Positions 50,473 to 62,405 of a stretch of 64,000 bases of DNA are shown piece after piece (within the stretch, counting starts at the first letter, position 1; the number at the start of each line of letters is the position of its first letter). Made by a program: the position numbers and the translations under genes. Under the pieces are notes generated by a model that saw only the letters and a list, made by a program, of their open reading frames with translations, was not told the origin of the DNA and did no database searches. Origin of the DNA: JAIEPW01 sp964471915 (GTDB taxonomy: Bacteria; Acidobacteriota; Terriglobia; Bryobacterales; Bryobacteraceae); NCBI GenBank assembly GCA_964471915.1, contig CAYYID010000019.1:26992-90991 (forward strand), read 5' to 3'.

Positions 50473-52158
50473 ATGCGGAACCAAACTGCTTTCCTGGCAA
50501 TCTTGACGATGGGGCAGGTCGCCCCACTGTGTGCGGCCCCGGTTATCACGAGCGTGACCAACGCCGCCAGCAATATCGATATACTCCTGCCCAGCGGCGC
50601 GATTGCTCCGGGGAGCATCTTCATCATCAAGGGAACGGGCTTAGGGCCGGCGAACCTGACGATCGCTCCCACGCCGTTTCAGTCCACGAGTCTGAGTGGC
50701 ACGTCGGTGGCGATCGCCTCGCAGGGCAGCACGACGGTCAATGCATTGATGTACTACACATCCGACACGCAGATTGCCGCTCTGCTGCCATCGAATGCTC
50801 CCTTGGGGGCTGCGTCGATCGGCGTCACCGTCACCTACAACGGCCAGTCCAGCCCAGTTCTACGGATCAGCCGCGGCTTTGCCCGGTCCGCCTTGGGACT
50901 GTTCACCGTCGATTCGAGCGGCAGGGGACCGGCACTCGTCACCTACCCGGATTACAGCCTGGTGTCGCCGCTCCGCGCGGCCAACTGCGGAGGCCCGAAC
51001 ACCACCTGCGGCGCCGCCAATCCAGGGGACACGCTGATCCTGTGGGGAACGGGCCTCGGGCCCATTGAAGGAAACGATGCCTCGGGAGCGGGCCTCGGGC
51101 AGGACATGCCCAACCTGGTCCTTGGGGTCCGGGTGGGCGGGGCCGCGGCGCGGGTTCTGTATCGGGGCCGGTCGGGGTGCTGCGTGGGACTGGATCAGAT
51201 CGTTTTCGTAGTGCCGGACGACGCCCCGGCGGGCTGCGCGGTGCCGATCCTGGTGCAGATCGCCGGCGTCCCGGTCAGCAACAACCCGGTGGTGCCGATC
51301 GCGCGAGGCGGGCGGGAATGCGCGTTCTCCGATGCGGCGCTGGCGTCCGTCGGCGGCGGATTTCAACAGGCGCTGGCGAACGGACCGGTCAACATCGGCC
51401 TGATCGAGTTGAGCCACTCCCGCAATGATTCCGGTCCGGGTTTCGCAGACTCGGCCAGTTTCGGTTTCCTCAGGTTCCAGCCGTTATCCGGGGCCCTGGC
51501 CCCGTTCATGAATTCCGCTACCGACCGGCCTCCCGTGGGAACCTGCATCTTGGGCTTTGGCTTGCCGAATCCGTTCGACGACGCGCTGGAGGCTGCCTTT
51601 TCACTTGTGGATGGAGGATCGCGATTTACCGTATCGGGGCCGAACGGAAGCCAATCGGTGATGGTCCCGCCGGGAGGCGAGAGTGTGACGTTGAGTCAGG
51701 CCGGGACGTTTCTGGTTCCCGGCAACTACACGGTCACGGGTGTGGGAGGCAGGGACGTGGGAGCCTTCACGGCGAACCTGACCGTGCCGCGTTCCCCGAT
51801 CCTGCTCACGCCGAATCCTTCCTCCAACAGTTTCACTGTATCGAAGGCCGCCGGAATGTCCGTCACGTGGAACCCGAACGGCTCGATGGGACAAGTGGAG
51901 ATCGTACTGGAGGGCTTCGTCGACCGGAACCGGTCCGCCAGCGTGCTCTGCCGGGCGCCGGCAACCACCGGGACCTTCACCGTTCCCGCGTACCTCCTTT
52001 CGGCCATTCCCACGGGAACCGGAGTGTTCCGGTTTTCACCCGGCTCGTTTTCGACCCCGGCCAGTTCCGGCTCGTTTTCCGCCCCAGGCATCGTCGTCGG
52101 AATTGCACAGACGTACATCGACGGAACGTTACTCGGTTCGGTCACCATTACGAACTGA
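50473..52158 (+). CDS. Secreted TIGR03437-like Solibacter-type protein
   Basis: 561-residue exported protein. Leader MRNQTAFLAILTMGQVAPLC, then the family start ITSVTNAASN, with GAIAPGSIFIIKGTGLGPAN and repeated immunoglobulin-like units (LILWGTGLGPIEGNDASGAG, LDQIVFVVPDDAPAGCAVP). This corresponds to the domain expanded in Solibacter and relatives; role unknown, probably adhesive or structural. The second half (SGPNGSQSVMVPPGGESVTL and on) is less conserved. ATG 50473 is chosen because it starts the signal peptide; an open frame begins 57 bp earlier. Divergent from the TPR regulator. Confidence 0.82.
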   Translation: MRNQTAFLAILTMGQVAPLCAAPVITSVTNAASNIDILLPSGAIAPGSIFIIKGTGLGPANLTIAPTPFQSTSLSGTSVAIASQGSTTVNALMYYTSDTQIAALLPSNAPLGAASIGVTVTYNGQSSPVLRISRGFARSALGLFTVDSSGRGPALVTYPDYSLVSPLRAANCGGPNTTCGAANPGDTLILWGTGLGPIEGNDASGAGLGQDMPNLVLGVRVGGAAARVLYRGRSGCCVGLDQIVFVVPDDAPAGCAVPILVQIAGVPVSNNPVVPIARGGRECAFSDAALASVGGGFQQALANGPVNIGLIELSHSRNDSGPGFADSASFGFLRFQPLSGALAPFMNSATDRPPVGTCILGFGLPNPFDDALEAAFSLVDGGSRFTVSGPNGSQSVMVPPGGESVTLSQAGTFLVPGNYTVTGVGGRDVGAFTANLTVPRSPILLTPNPSSNSFTVSKAAGMSVTWNPNGSMGQVEIVLEGFVDRNRSASVLCRAPATTGTFTVPAYLLSAIPTGTGVFRFSPGSFSTPASSGSFSAPGIVVGIAQTYIDGTLLGSVTITN

Positions 52159-52360
52159 GCGCTCAGGCAGACGCGGCTGCGCGTGTCGCAACGGCGCGCC
52201 CGAGGCGCAGCCAGGACCCCTTCCGGTCATTGCAGGGTGTCTCGCGGCAAGCGCACGATGGATTGGACCCCCGGTTCGATCCCGTTCGCGCCGCGGCGGG
52301 TCGCGGGACTCGACAACTGCTGACGATCGTGCCGCGAACGTCGGATAATGGAGAGGAACC

Positions 52361-52636
52361 ATGCGGATCCTGGCCCCCTTCCTTTTCCTCCTCGTGAGCC
52401 TCTTCGCGCAGGGAACGCCTGCCGATGACCGGATCTACGATCAAGTGCGGCGGAAGCTCGCCCTGGATCGCGACGTCGGGGGCGGCGTCTACGACGTCAC
52501 CGTGAAGAACGGCGCGGTGGTGCTCAAGGGGCGGGTCCGCACCGACAAGATAAAAGAGAAGGCCGAGAAGATCGTGCGCAAGGTGAAGGGCGTTACCGGC
52601 GTCACGAACCAACTGGAAGTCCGGCTGACGGCATAG
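52361..52636 (+). CDS. Small secreted BON-domain protein
   Basis: 91 residues: signal peptide MRILAPFLFLLVSLFAQG then a single BON domain (IYDQVRRKLALDRDVGGG, VTVKNGAVVLKGRVRTDKIK, EKIVRKVKGVTGVTNQLEV). BON domains bind membranes or peptidoglycan-linked surfaces in OsmY-like proteins. GAGAGGAACC precedes the ATG. Its stop overlaps the GTG of the next gene (TAGTG). The ~200 bases upstream hold no gene. Confidence 0.85.
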   Translation: MRILAPFLFLLVSLFAQGTPADDRIYDQVRRKLALDRDVGGGVYDVTVKNGAVVLKGRVRTDKIKEKAEKIVRKVKGVTGVTNQLEVRLTA

Positions 52637-52911
52637 TGCCCGGCATCCTGGTCGACGGGGACAATTACTTCATCGTGGAAGGTCCGGAGCCGCCGCTCGC
52701 CATCGCGCGCGAGCTGGCGCGGCACTGGTCGGTGATCCGCATCGGCGGGGACACACCGGCGCACCTGACGGCGTGGCGCATTGTGAATCGCGCTTATCGC
52801 GAGGAACTCACCTGGGCGATCGCGGTGCGCGGCGCGGGGGAGGCTTCGCCGGCGGTGCGGATCTTGCTCGCGGAACTGGCGGCGCGCGGCGTGGAATTGC
52901 GCGAAGCCTAA
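52636..52911 (+). CDS. Hypothetical protein, 91 aa
   Basis: Soluble 91-residue protein, not recognised. It has one compact domain (ILVDGDNYFIVEGPEPPLAI through VNRAYREELTWAIAVRG) and no signal peptide. GTG at 52636 shares a base with the stop of the BON gene, so translation is coupled. Its end lies 3 bp before the convergent ABC-F gene. Confidence 0.65.
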   Translation: MPGILVDGDNYFIVEGPEPPLAIARELARHWSVIRIGGDTPAHLTAWRIVNRAYREELTWAIAVRGAGEASPAVRILLAELAARGVELREA

Positions 52912-52914
52912 AGC

Positions 52915-54828
<1,914 letters not shown>

Positions 54829-54848
54829 TAGTTCTATTGTGCCCGGTT

Positions 54849-54886
54849 CGCGAGCGGCGAGGCTCAGTCTGCCTTCGCCGCTCGCG
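54849..54886 (-). terminator. Stem-loop between the second TonB-dependent receptor and the ABC-F gene
   Basis: Arms 54849-54862 and 54872-54886 form an 11-bp stem plus two further pairs around a one-base bulge, with a 9-base loop. It lies 20 bp past the stop of the receptor gene on the minus strand and 20 bp before the ABC-F start. No T run follows, so termination would be rho-dependent or weak; it may instead protect the mRNA end. Confidence 0.4.
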
Positions 54887-54906
54887 CAGGGCTGGGGCGG
54901 CTTCGT

Positions 54907-57900
54907 CTAGAAGCTCAGCCGCGCTCCGAACTGGAACGCTCGCGGACCGCCCGATCCGAACACCTGGCCGGCGCGCGTGGTCGCTTTGCCGAACCCGCCC
55001 GGATCGAGCAGATTGAAGGCGAAGCCGCCAAGGTTCGCAAAGTTGAACGCATTAAAGACTTCTCCGAACACGTTCAGCTTGTAGCTCTCCTTATACTTGA
55101 AGATCTTCGTCACGCGAAAATCCTGGGAGATCGAGTTGTCGCCGAAACGCCACTGGCCGGTGGGCACGCTGAGGCGGCTGACGGTGCCGCCGCGCGGAGC
55201 AGGCTTTCCAGCGTAGGTGGTGTTCCAGACGTCGATGAGCCGCAGGAGATCCTCGCGGCCCAGGCCGCGGTTGAACCGGCTCACGCCGGCCTCTGGGATC
55301 CACTGCGTCGCAGTGCCGTCGCCGTCGATGTCCGTCGCCGCCCCGCCCACCGCGCCGGGATTCACCGGCGGCCGGCTCGCCATCGATGAAATCATCGACA
55401 CCTGGATGCCCCACGGCAGATCCACGACGCCGGAGACATTGAACACGTGGCGCGAGCCGTATTCGCCATAGGCGGCGAACCAGTCACGCTTGTTCAGGAT
55501 GCCCAGAATCGCGTTCTGCACGGCGTAGGCATAGGAGCCGGTGAGCAGCCAGCGATTGGAGAATCGCTTATCGAGTTTCACCAGCAGGCCCCGGTAATTG
55601 GCCCGCGCCTGGGGGCTGCGGACCTGGATTACGTCGAGCGAGCAATTGGCGCGCGGATCCGTGGCTTGCGTGCCGACGCACCGCGGAATCACCGGGCCCT
55701 CGGCGGAGTTCCAGCGGTTGGCGTCCACCGTGGTGCCGAAGTTGCGGCGCAGGAACTGGCGGTTCACGAAGTCGGCCTGGACCACCAGGTTGCGCGCGAT
55801 CTCGCGCTGCACGCCGATGTTCATATGGAAGCCGTAGCTGGTCGGATAGTCGGTCGGGATAATGGTCGCGAAGCCCGACACGCCCTTCTGGGCGTTCACG
55901 CCGCGCACGGACAGGTCGTTGAAGTTGGGCGGGAACAGCCGCTGCAGCGTCGCTTCGAAGCCGGGGGACATCTGGATGATGTGCTTCAGGCGCAACTGCG
56001 TGGGCACGTTCTGGAACTGGAGCGGCGTGCCGACCGGCACCCCGGGGATGTTGGCAATCGTGTTCTGGAGCTGGTTCCCCGACACGTTGTTGCGGCCGTT
56101 GCCGATGGGCCCGATCGAGTTCCTTTCGTTGAGCCGCTCCCACAGGAACTGCGTGTCGTAATACACGCCCGCGCCGCCGCGGATGACGGTCTTGTTGTCC
56201 TTGCCGAGCGCGTAGGCAAAGCCCACGGACGGCGCGAAGTTGTCGAAGTCCCGGCGTGTCGCGCGCGTGTCGCCGATAATCGGCGCGAGATACGCCGGCT
56301 TGTCGAGATCGTGGTTGGCGAGCGTCGATTCGGCCGCCCACGACAGGCCATAGTTCAGAGTGAATCGTGGCTTGATCTTCCAGGTGTCCTGCGCATACCA
56401 CCGGACGCGGTAGTTGAACTTCGACTTGTCCTGCTGGAACGGGGCCGGCGAAAGCGGGCTGCCGTAGCCGACTGTCATGGCCTGGAAAGGAAGTTCCAGC
56501 AGATCGGCGTACGTCGTAAACGAGGTCGGCATCGGGATCCGGTTCGCGGGCGCGGCAGTGGCGTTGAATGAGGCGATCTGTTCCGGCGACCACGTGGTGA
56601 TGCAGGCGGGCAAACAGAACTCCCAGAAGCCTTCGGTGGTGTCGCGCTCGAGTTCGCCGCCGAATTTGATCCGGTGCCCACCCTTCTGCCAGGTGGAGTT
56701 GTTCACCCACTGGAACGTATCGTAGTCGCGGCCTTGCGGCGCGTTCTGCGTGTTGCCGATGACGAAGCCCGCGCCGGCGACCGTGACCTGGGGTCCGCCA
56801 GTGCCGATACAGCCAGGGCGGGAGGCCGGGCAATCGCCGTCGGTAGGTACCAGATTGCGATTCTTCCAATACACATAAGAGAACCGGAAGTCGTTCACGA
56901 ATCGCGGCGACAGCGTGGAGGTCCAGCCGAGGATGGTCTGGTTGTTGTTGTTCGTGTTGGCGAGCCAGTTGGAGGGCAGCGGGTTGCCGCCCGGCGAGCC
57001 GAAAGAGCGGTTCTTGTCGATGGTCCAGCGGCCGAAAATCGTGTGGTTGGTGCTCAGACGCCAGTCGGCGCGCACCGAAAACTGGTGTACGTTGTACGGG
57101 CTGGTGGGATTGTCGATGAACGTTTGCAGCGAAGCCGCGTTCGGTTGCACGGTGACCACGCCGTCCTGATTGTTGTACTCGTAATTCGCGAAGAAGAACA
57201 GCTTGTCCTTCTTGATAGGACCGCTTACCCAGACGCCGGGCTGCCGCCGGGCGAAAAACGGCTCGGGATTGATCCGGTTGCGCCGCAATGCCGGGTAGGC
57301 CGCGATGTTCGAGTCGCGGTAATAGAAATAGCCCGTACCGTGGAAGTCGTTGCCCCCGCCCCGCGTGACGATGTTCACGGCACCGACGCTGGAGACGCCG
57401 GTGGAAAGATCGAAGTTCACGCTCGAGAGCTGGAACTCCTGCACGGTCTCCTGGCTGATGTTTTGCGACGTGTTGCCGGTGGTGCGGTCGCGGATGTTGC
57501 CGCCGTCCGCCTGGATGGCGGTGCGGCCGGCGTCGCCGCCGAGGATCGTCACCGAGAACTGCGCGTTGTATTGCGACAGCGACGCGGTGTTCACGGTCAC
57601 GCCCGGCTCCAGCGACGCCAGTTGGAGGAAGCTGCGGCCGTTCAGCGGCAGGTTTTCGATCTGCTGGCGGCCCACGACGCCGTCGATCTTGTTCGAGTCG
57701 TAGGCTAACTGCGCCGCCGCGCCTTCGACGGTCATCACCTCCGCGGTTTGCCCGACGGTGAGCTTCAGTTCCGCGGTGGTCGTCGCGCCGGTGGTGACCT
57801 CGGCGGTGCGGACCAGCGTCCGGAAACCCTTCGCTTCCGCGCGAAGTTCATACTCGCCCGCTTGCAGCGCCGGGAACGAGTACTCGCCCCGCGCATCCGC

Positions 57901-58083
57901 CACGCCGTTCCGGACTGCTCCCGTCGCCTTGTTCGTCAGTCGCACGGCGGCGTTGGGAATCACTGCACCGGACTCATCGACCACGGTTCCCGCGATGGTT
58001 CCGGTCGGCGCCTGCGCCCAAAGCGTCGCGGCCAGAGCGACCATCCCCGCGAAAAACGAAAGCCCTCTTCTAAGCTGTTGCAT
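54907..58083 (-). CDS. Oar-like TonB-dependent receptor with carboxypeptidase-regulatory domain
   Basis: 1058-residue outer-membrane receptor of the same architecture as the gene at 26157-29930. Leader MQQLRRGLSFFAGMVALAAT, then the regulatory sandwich (IAGTVVDESGAVIPNAAVRL), a plug-like region with NLPLNGRSFLQLASLEPGVT, and a barrel ending GPRAFQFGARLSF. ATG 58083 is chosen over a GTG 24 bp upstream because AAAGGGG lies at the right distance. No partner lipoprotein is adjacent. Import substrate unknown. Confidence 0.92.
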   Translation of the reverse strand: MQQLRRGLSFFAGMVALAATLWAQAPTGTIAGTVVDESGAVIPNAAVRLTNKATGAVRNGVADARGEYSFPALQAGEYELRAEAKGFRTLVRTAEVTTGATTTAELKLTVGQTAEVMTVEGAAAQLAYDSNKIDGVVGRQQIENLPLNGRSFLQLASLEPGVTVNTASLSQYNAQFSVTILGGDAGRTAIQADGGNIRDRTTGNTSQNISQETVQEFQLSSVNFDLSTGVSSVGAVNIVTRGGGNDFHGTGYFYYRDSNIAAYPALRRNRINPEPFFARRQPGVWVSGPIKKDKLFFFANYEYNNQDGVVTVQPNAASLQTFIDNPTSPYNVHQFSVRADWRLSTNHTIFGRWTIDKNRSFGSPGGNPLPSNWLANTNNNNQTILGWTSTLSPRFVNDFRFSYVYWKNRNLVPTDGDCPASRPGCIGTGGPQVTVAGAGFVIGNTQNAPQGRDYDTFQWVNNSTWQKGGHRIKFGGELERDTTEGFWEFCLPACITTWSPEQIASFNATAAPANRIPMPTSFTTYADLLELPFQAMTVGYGSPLSPAPFQQDKSKFNYRVRWYAQDTWKIKPRFTLNYGLSWAAESTLANHDLDKPAYLAPIIGDTRATRRDFDNFAPSVGFAYALGKDNKTVIRGGAGVYYDTQFLWERLNERNSIGPIGNGRNNVSGNQLQNTIANIPGVPVGTPLQFQNVPTQLRLKHIIQMSPGFEATLQRLFPPNFNDLSVRGVNAQKGVSGFATIIPTDYPTSYGFHMNIGVQREIARNLVVQADFVNRQFLRRNFGTTVDANRWNSAEGPVIPRCVGTQATDPRANCSLDVIQVRSPQARANYRGLLVKLDKRFSNRWLLTGSYAYAVQNAILGILNKRDWFAAYGEYGSRHVFNVSGVVDLPWGIQVSMISSMASRPPVNPGAVGGAATDIDGDGTATQWIPEAGVSRFNRGLGREDLLRLIDVWNTTYAGKPAPRGGTVSRLSVPTGQWRFGDNSISQDFRVTKIFKYKESYKLNVFGEVFNAFNFANLGGFAFNLLDPGGFGKATTRAGQVFGSGGPRAFQFGARLSF

Positions 58084-58122
58084 ATGCACCCCTTTACTCA
58101 CCAGCACTGGGGCGAAATGCTG

Positions 58123-58677
58123 TCAAAGATTTTCGCCGGTGTCAAGGGGGGGCGGCCGATAGAACGAAATCGCATTGTCGCCCTGCCGGAGGACCCGCAC
58201 GCGTGCGAATCGCCCATGGCTCTCGCCGGGATCGAAGCGCGCATCATGTTGTACCAGTAGCAGATTCGCACATGACGACCCGAGCCGCGTCAGGACCGCC
58301 GCGTACTCCGCATGCTGTACGTACGGCGGATCCAGGAACACGATCCCCGGCTCGTAACGGTCGATCTGCGACAACACTTTACCCGTTCGCACCTCCGCGC
58401 GGCGGCTGGCCCCCAGCGACGCCAGATTCGCCTCGATCACCCGCGCCGCCGCGCGGTTCTGCTCCAGAAACACCGCCCGGGGCACCCCGCGGCTCAGCGC
58501 CTCGATCCCCACCGCGCCCGTTCCGGCATAGGCGTCGAGGAACAGCGCGCAGTCCTCCAGGTCGGCGGCGATGACGCTGAACAGCGACTCGCGCAGCCGG
58601 TCCGGCGTCGGGCGCGTCTCCAGTCCCGGCACGGACTGCAGCAGGCGGCGGCGAAACTCTCCGGCGATCACCCTCAT
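58123..58677 (-). CDS. rsmD: 16S rRNA (guanine(966)-N2)-methyltransferase
   Basis: SAM-dependent methyltransferase acting on 16S rRNA in the assembled 30S subunit. Motifs: IAGEFRRRLLQ and RPTPDRLRESLFSVI at the N-terminus, SAM-binding LDAYAGTGAVGIEALSRG, and catalytic FLDPPYVQ. 184 residues. Its start overlaps the recG stop by 4 bp (ATGA), so the two are co-transcribed; in many bacteria rsmD is instead beside coaD. Confidence 0.94.
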   Translation of the reverse strand: MRVIAGEFRRRLLQSVPGLETRPTPDRLRESLFSVIAADLEDCALFLDAYAGTGAVGIEALSRGVPRAVFLEQNRAAARVIEANLASLGASRRAEVRTGKVLSQIDRYEPGIVFLDPPYVQHAEYAAVLTRLGSSCANLLLVQHDARFDPGESHGRFARVRVLRQGDNAISFYRPPPLDTGENL

Positions 58678-60800
58678 CCGACCAGCACCAATCCGTAGCG
58701 GCGCTGCCAGTGGTCGCGCAGATACTCCACCGCGCGCCGCATCTCCGGTTCAGACGGGGGGTGCTCGACGAACGCCGTAGCCTCGTTCCGGGCCAGCTCC
58801 AGAATGTCGCCGTCGCGCACGATGTTGCCGATCCGCAGCGCCGGAAGTCCCGACTGCTTCGTGCCGAAGAACTCTCCCGGACCCCGCAGCTTCATGTCCA
58901 GCTCCGCGATGTGGAACCCGTCGTTCGAATCCACCATGGTGCGGATCCGCTCCCGCGCCACGTCGTTCATCCGGCCGGTCACCAGCAGGCAATAGCTCTG
59001 CTCCGCGCCGCGGCCCACGCGCCCGCGCAACTGGTGCAACTGCGCGAGCCCGAACCGCTCGGCGTGCTCGATCACCATCACCGTCGCGTTCGGCACGTCC
59101 ACGCCCACCTCGATCACCGTGGTGGCGACCAGGATCTTCGTCTCGCCCTTCTGGAACCGGTCCATGGCCGCTTCCTTATCGGAGGGGGTCATCTTGCCGT
59201 GCAAGAGGCCCACCGCGAGGTCCGGGAACACGATCCGCGACAGATGCTCGTGCATCTTCTGCGCCGCCTTCATCGCCTCGGACTCCTCGATCACCGGGTA
59301 CACGACGTACGCCTGCCGCCCCAGGTCGATCTGCTTCTTCACGAACGACCAGACCTGCTCGATCTTGTCCTCCGTGACGCTCTTGGTGACGATGTGCTTG
59401 CGCCCCGGCGGCAGCTCGTCGATCACCGAGACGTCCAGGTCGCCGTAGACCGTCAGCGCCAGCGTGCGCGGAATGGGCGTGGCCGTCATCACCAGCACGT
59501 CGATGTTGCTGGCGCCCTTCTCCACCAGCTTTAGCCGCTGCTCCACGCCGAAGCGGTGCTGCTCGTCGATGATGGCCAGCCCCAGGCGCTGGAACTCGAC
59601 ATCCGGCTCCAGGATCGCGTGCGTGCCGATCACGATCTGCGTCAGCCCCGCCGCGATGATTTTCTTGAGCTGCGTCTTCTCCCGGGCGGACGACGATCCG
59701 GTCAGCAGCACCGGCGTGTAGTTCAGGTCCCGGAACAGGCGCTTGAAATAGAAGTAATGCTGCTGCGCCAGGATCTCCGTGGGCGCCAGCACGGCCACCT
59801 GATAGCCGTTCTCGATGGCGATGATCGCCGCTTCGGCGGCCACCAGCGTCTTGCCGCTGCCGACGTCGCCCTGTAGCAGACGGTACATCGGTACCGGACG
59901 CGCCATATCCTGCGCGATTTCGCCCAGCACGCGCTTCTGCGCTCCCGTGGGCTTGAACGGCAGCATGGTCTTCACGCGGTCGCGGACCCGGTCGTTCAGT
60001 TCGAAGGCGATCCCCTGCCGCACCTTCGCGCGCGCCTTCTTCAGCGCCAGCCCCGTCTCCAGCCAGAAGAACTCCTCGAAGATCATGCGGAACTGTGCCG
60101 GCGACCGGAACGCATTCAGCAGCCGCGCATCGGCTTCCGGCGGCGGGAAGTGCAGCTCGCGCACCGCGGCCCAGCGCTCCGGCAGTTTCAATCGTTCGCG
60201 GATCCCCGCCGGCAGATGCTCCGGCATGCCGCGTACGCCCTCCAGCGCCCGGTGAATGATGGCGCGCAGCATCCGCGCGGTGATCTTGCCGGTCCCCTCG
60301 TGCACCGGCACCACGCGGCCCGTGTGGAGCCCGGCGTCCTCTTCGTCCTCGGGCAGGATCTCGTAGTCCGGGTGCGTCATGGCGAGTTCGCCCGAGTAGT
60401 TGTCGAACTCCACCTTGCCGAACAGCGCGACCTTGAGCCCCGGCTGGAAGATATCGGCAAGGTAGCCGCCGTGGAACCACTTCGCCTTGAGCAGCGCACG
60501 GGATTCGTCGGTGAATGTCGCGGTGAACACTCCCAGGTTGCGGCGGCGTCCGAAGCCGGCCATCTTCGCCGACCGTACTTCGGCGACCACCGTCGCCATC
60601 TCGCCCGGGGCCAGCTTGTTGAGCGTCTTGATGTTGCGGCGATCCTCGTAGCGGAACGGCGCATACAGGAGGATATCCTCGACCGTTTCCAGGCCTTTCG
60701 CCGCCAGTTGTTCCGCGCGCGCAGGTCCGACGCCCTTGATGTATTTGAGGGGAGTGAGGAGATCCAAAGTCCTAGTGTAGAGCCTACTGCTGTGAAACAT
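58674..60800 (-). CDS. recG: ATP-dependent DNA helicase RecG
   Basis: Branch-migration helicase that regresses stalled forks. An N-terminal wedge domain (LKYIKGVGPARAEQLAAKG) is followed by the helicase core: Walker A LQGDVGSGKTLVAAEAA, DEQH box IIDEQHRFGVEQRL, TATPIPRTLALTVYGD, and motif VI HQLRGRVGRGAEQSYCLL. The ATG at 60800 gives 708 residues; TTG codons at 60815 or about 30 bp downstream are alternatives. Transcribed with rsmD. Its start lies only ~25 bp from the divergent exported hydrolase. Confidence 0.95.
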   Translation of the reverse strand: MFHSSRLYTRTLDLLTPLKYIKGVGPARAEQLAAKGLETVEDILLYAPFRYEDRRNIKTLNKLAPGEMATVVAEVRSAKMAGFGRRRNLGVFTATFTDESRALLKAKWFHGGYLADIFQPGLKVALFGKVEFDNYSGELAMTHPDYEILPEDEEDAGLHTGRVVPVHEGTGKITARMLRAIIHRALEGVRGMPEHLPAGIRERLKLPERWAAVRELHFPPPEADARLLNAFRSPAQFRMIFEEFFWLETGLALKKARAKVRQGIAFELNDRVRDRVKTMLPFKPTGAQKRVLGEIAQDMARPVPMYRLLQGDVGSGKTLVAAEAAIIAIENGYQVAVLAPTEILAQQHYFYFKRLFRDLNYTPVLLTGSSSAREKTQLKKIIAAGLTQIVIGTHAILEPDVEFQRLGLAIIDEQHRFGVEQRLKLVEKGASNIDVLVMTATPIPRTLALTVYGDLDVSVIDELPPGRKHIVTKSVTEDKIEQVWSFVKKQIDLGRQAYVVYPVIEESEAMKAAQKMHEHLSRIVFPDLAVGLLHGKMTPSDKEAAMDRFQKGETKILVATTVIEVGVDVPNATVMVIEHAERFGLAQLHQLRGRVGRGAEQSYCLLVTGRMNDVARERIRTMVDSNDGFHIAELDMKLRGPGEFFGTKQSGLPALRIGNIVRDGDILELARNEATAFVEHPPSEPEMRRAVEYLRDHWQRRYGLVLVG

Positions 60801-60814
60801 CGCCGTGTGAAACA

Positions 60815-62405
60815 ATGACAGCCGTGAAAATCGCGACGGCCTTGTTATGTGTCACCCGCCCTGGCGGCGCAGGACTGGACCAAGGTGGAAGGCAAGGTCC
60901 TCAAGCCCGCCGACGCCGAGTCCATGGGCGCCGTCGGCATCCTCGCGCTGGGCATCTCGCAAGCCGCGAAGATGACCCCGGAACAGCAGGCGCTCTACCG
61001 CGCCGCCACGCAAGCGGCCGGCAAACGGGACTTCGACGCCGGGTTCCGTCTCATGTCGCGCTATCTCCTCTTGATGGGCGGTACGCCGCTGTCGGAAGCC
61101 ACCGAGTTTGCCACCGCCTTCGACGTCACGCTGCCCAAAGCGATCGTCACCCCCGGCGACGCCTTCGCCGTCACGCTCGCACCCGTCTTTACGCTGCCCC
61201 AGGCGCCCCCGGCGGGATTCACGGCGCGCCTGTCGATCCGCCCGCGCGGCGGCAAGCCCAAGGCCATGAAGCCGGTGGCCCTGCGATCCTACGAGCCGGT
61301 GAGCCTCCCCGTGGCGACCGCGAAGCTGAAACCCGGCGCCTACGACGTGCTCTACCAACTGTTGGATCCGAAAGGCGTCGAAATCGCCGCCGCGGCCCGC
61401 CCGTTCGTGGTCGTCAAGGACGGCGCCGCGCGCGTCGCGGCCCTGAAGAAGTTCCTCGACGCGCAGGCGCTCATGAAACGCGCCTCCGGCGGACCCTGGG
61501 AACCGCCGGCGTTCGAGTCGCTCGAGTACCTCGCCGGCAAGCTCCAGAAGAGCCTGGACGGTTACGACGTGGACTTCCTCGCCCGCGGACATCCGATTCT
61601 CCTCAGGGGTCTCGCGCCGTTCCTGCCCGGCGTCCGCCAGGAGCCTCCGGTGTCGGAAGTCCCGCCGCAGTTGCGCGATCTCGACACCGCGGAGCGCCTG
61701 CTCCGCGGCATCCAAACCGCCCAAAACCCCTGGCCATCCCTCGCCGGCGACCGCCTGCTCGCCTACCGCAGCGACGTCGACCAGACGCTGCAGCCCTTCC
61801 GGCTCTATGTCCCGCGGCCGTACGACGCCTCGCGCAAGTACCCGTTGATCGTCACGCTGCACGGCGCTTCGGGCAACGAGAGCACGCAGTTCGACGCCTA
61901 TCGCGACGCCCGCACCGGCGAGAGCGTCGCGCTGCAACTGGCGCAGCAGCGCGGCTACCTCCTGGCCTCGCCGAACGGGCGGGGTCCCTTCGGCGGCTAC
62001 CGCGGCAACTCGGAGAAGGACGTCCTCGACGTGCTGGCCCGCGTGCAATCGCTCTACGCGACGGACCTGGTGTTCCTCACCGGCCACTCCATGGGAGCGG
62101 GCGGCGCCTGGGCGCTCGGCTTCAAGTATCCCGGCAAGTGGGCCGCGCTGGCGCCCATCGCCGGCGCCATGACCTCCGCCGACGCGCTGAAGAGCGCTCC
62201 CGCCATGCCCGTGCTGTTCGCGCAGGGGGCGAAGGACACCATCGCCAACCCCGCCGCGGCGCGCAAGCTCGCCGAAGCCGCGAAGCCCATCCTCCAGGAC
62301 TTCGAGTACAAAGAGTACCCGGACGCCGACCACGTGAACATCATGATGGCCGCTCCGCCCGCCGTCTTCGACTTCTTCGACCGCGTCCGCAAGGCCCGCC
62401 GGTAA
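60815..62405 (+). CDS. Exported alpha/beta hydrolase (probable frameshift in leader)
   Basis: Secreted serine hydrolase with an N-terminal accessory domain (to about residue 290) and a C-terminal esterase/PHB-depolymerase-like domain: LIVTLHGASGNESTQFD, nucleophile elbow LTGHSMGAGGAWALGFKYPG, acid region VLFAQGAKDTIANP and late His DADHVNIMMA. The signal-peptide residues MTAVKIATALLC read in one frame from 60815, but the mature part SPALAAQDWTKVEG is in the next frame from the GTG at 60849. One added base near 60848-60850 would join them (C-V-SPALAAQ). Either a sequencing error, a real loss of export, or translation from GTG 60849 (518 residues). Confidence 0.75.
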
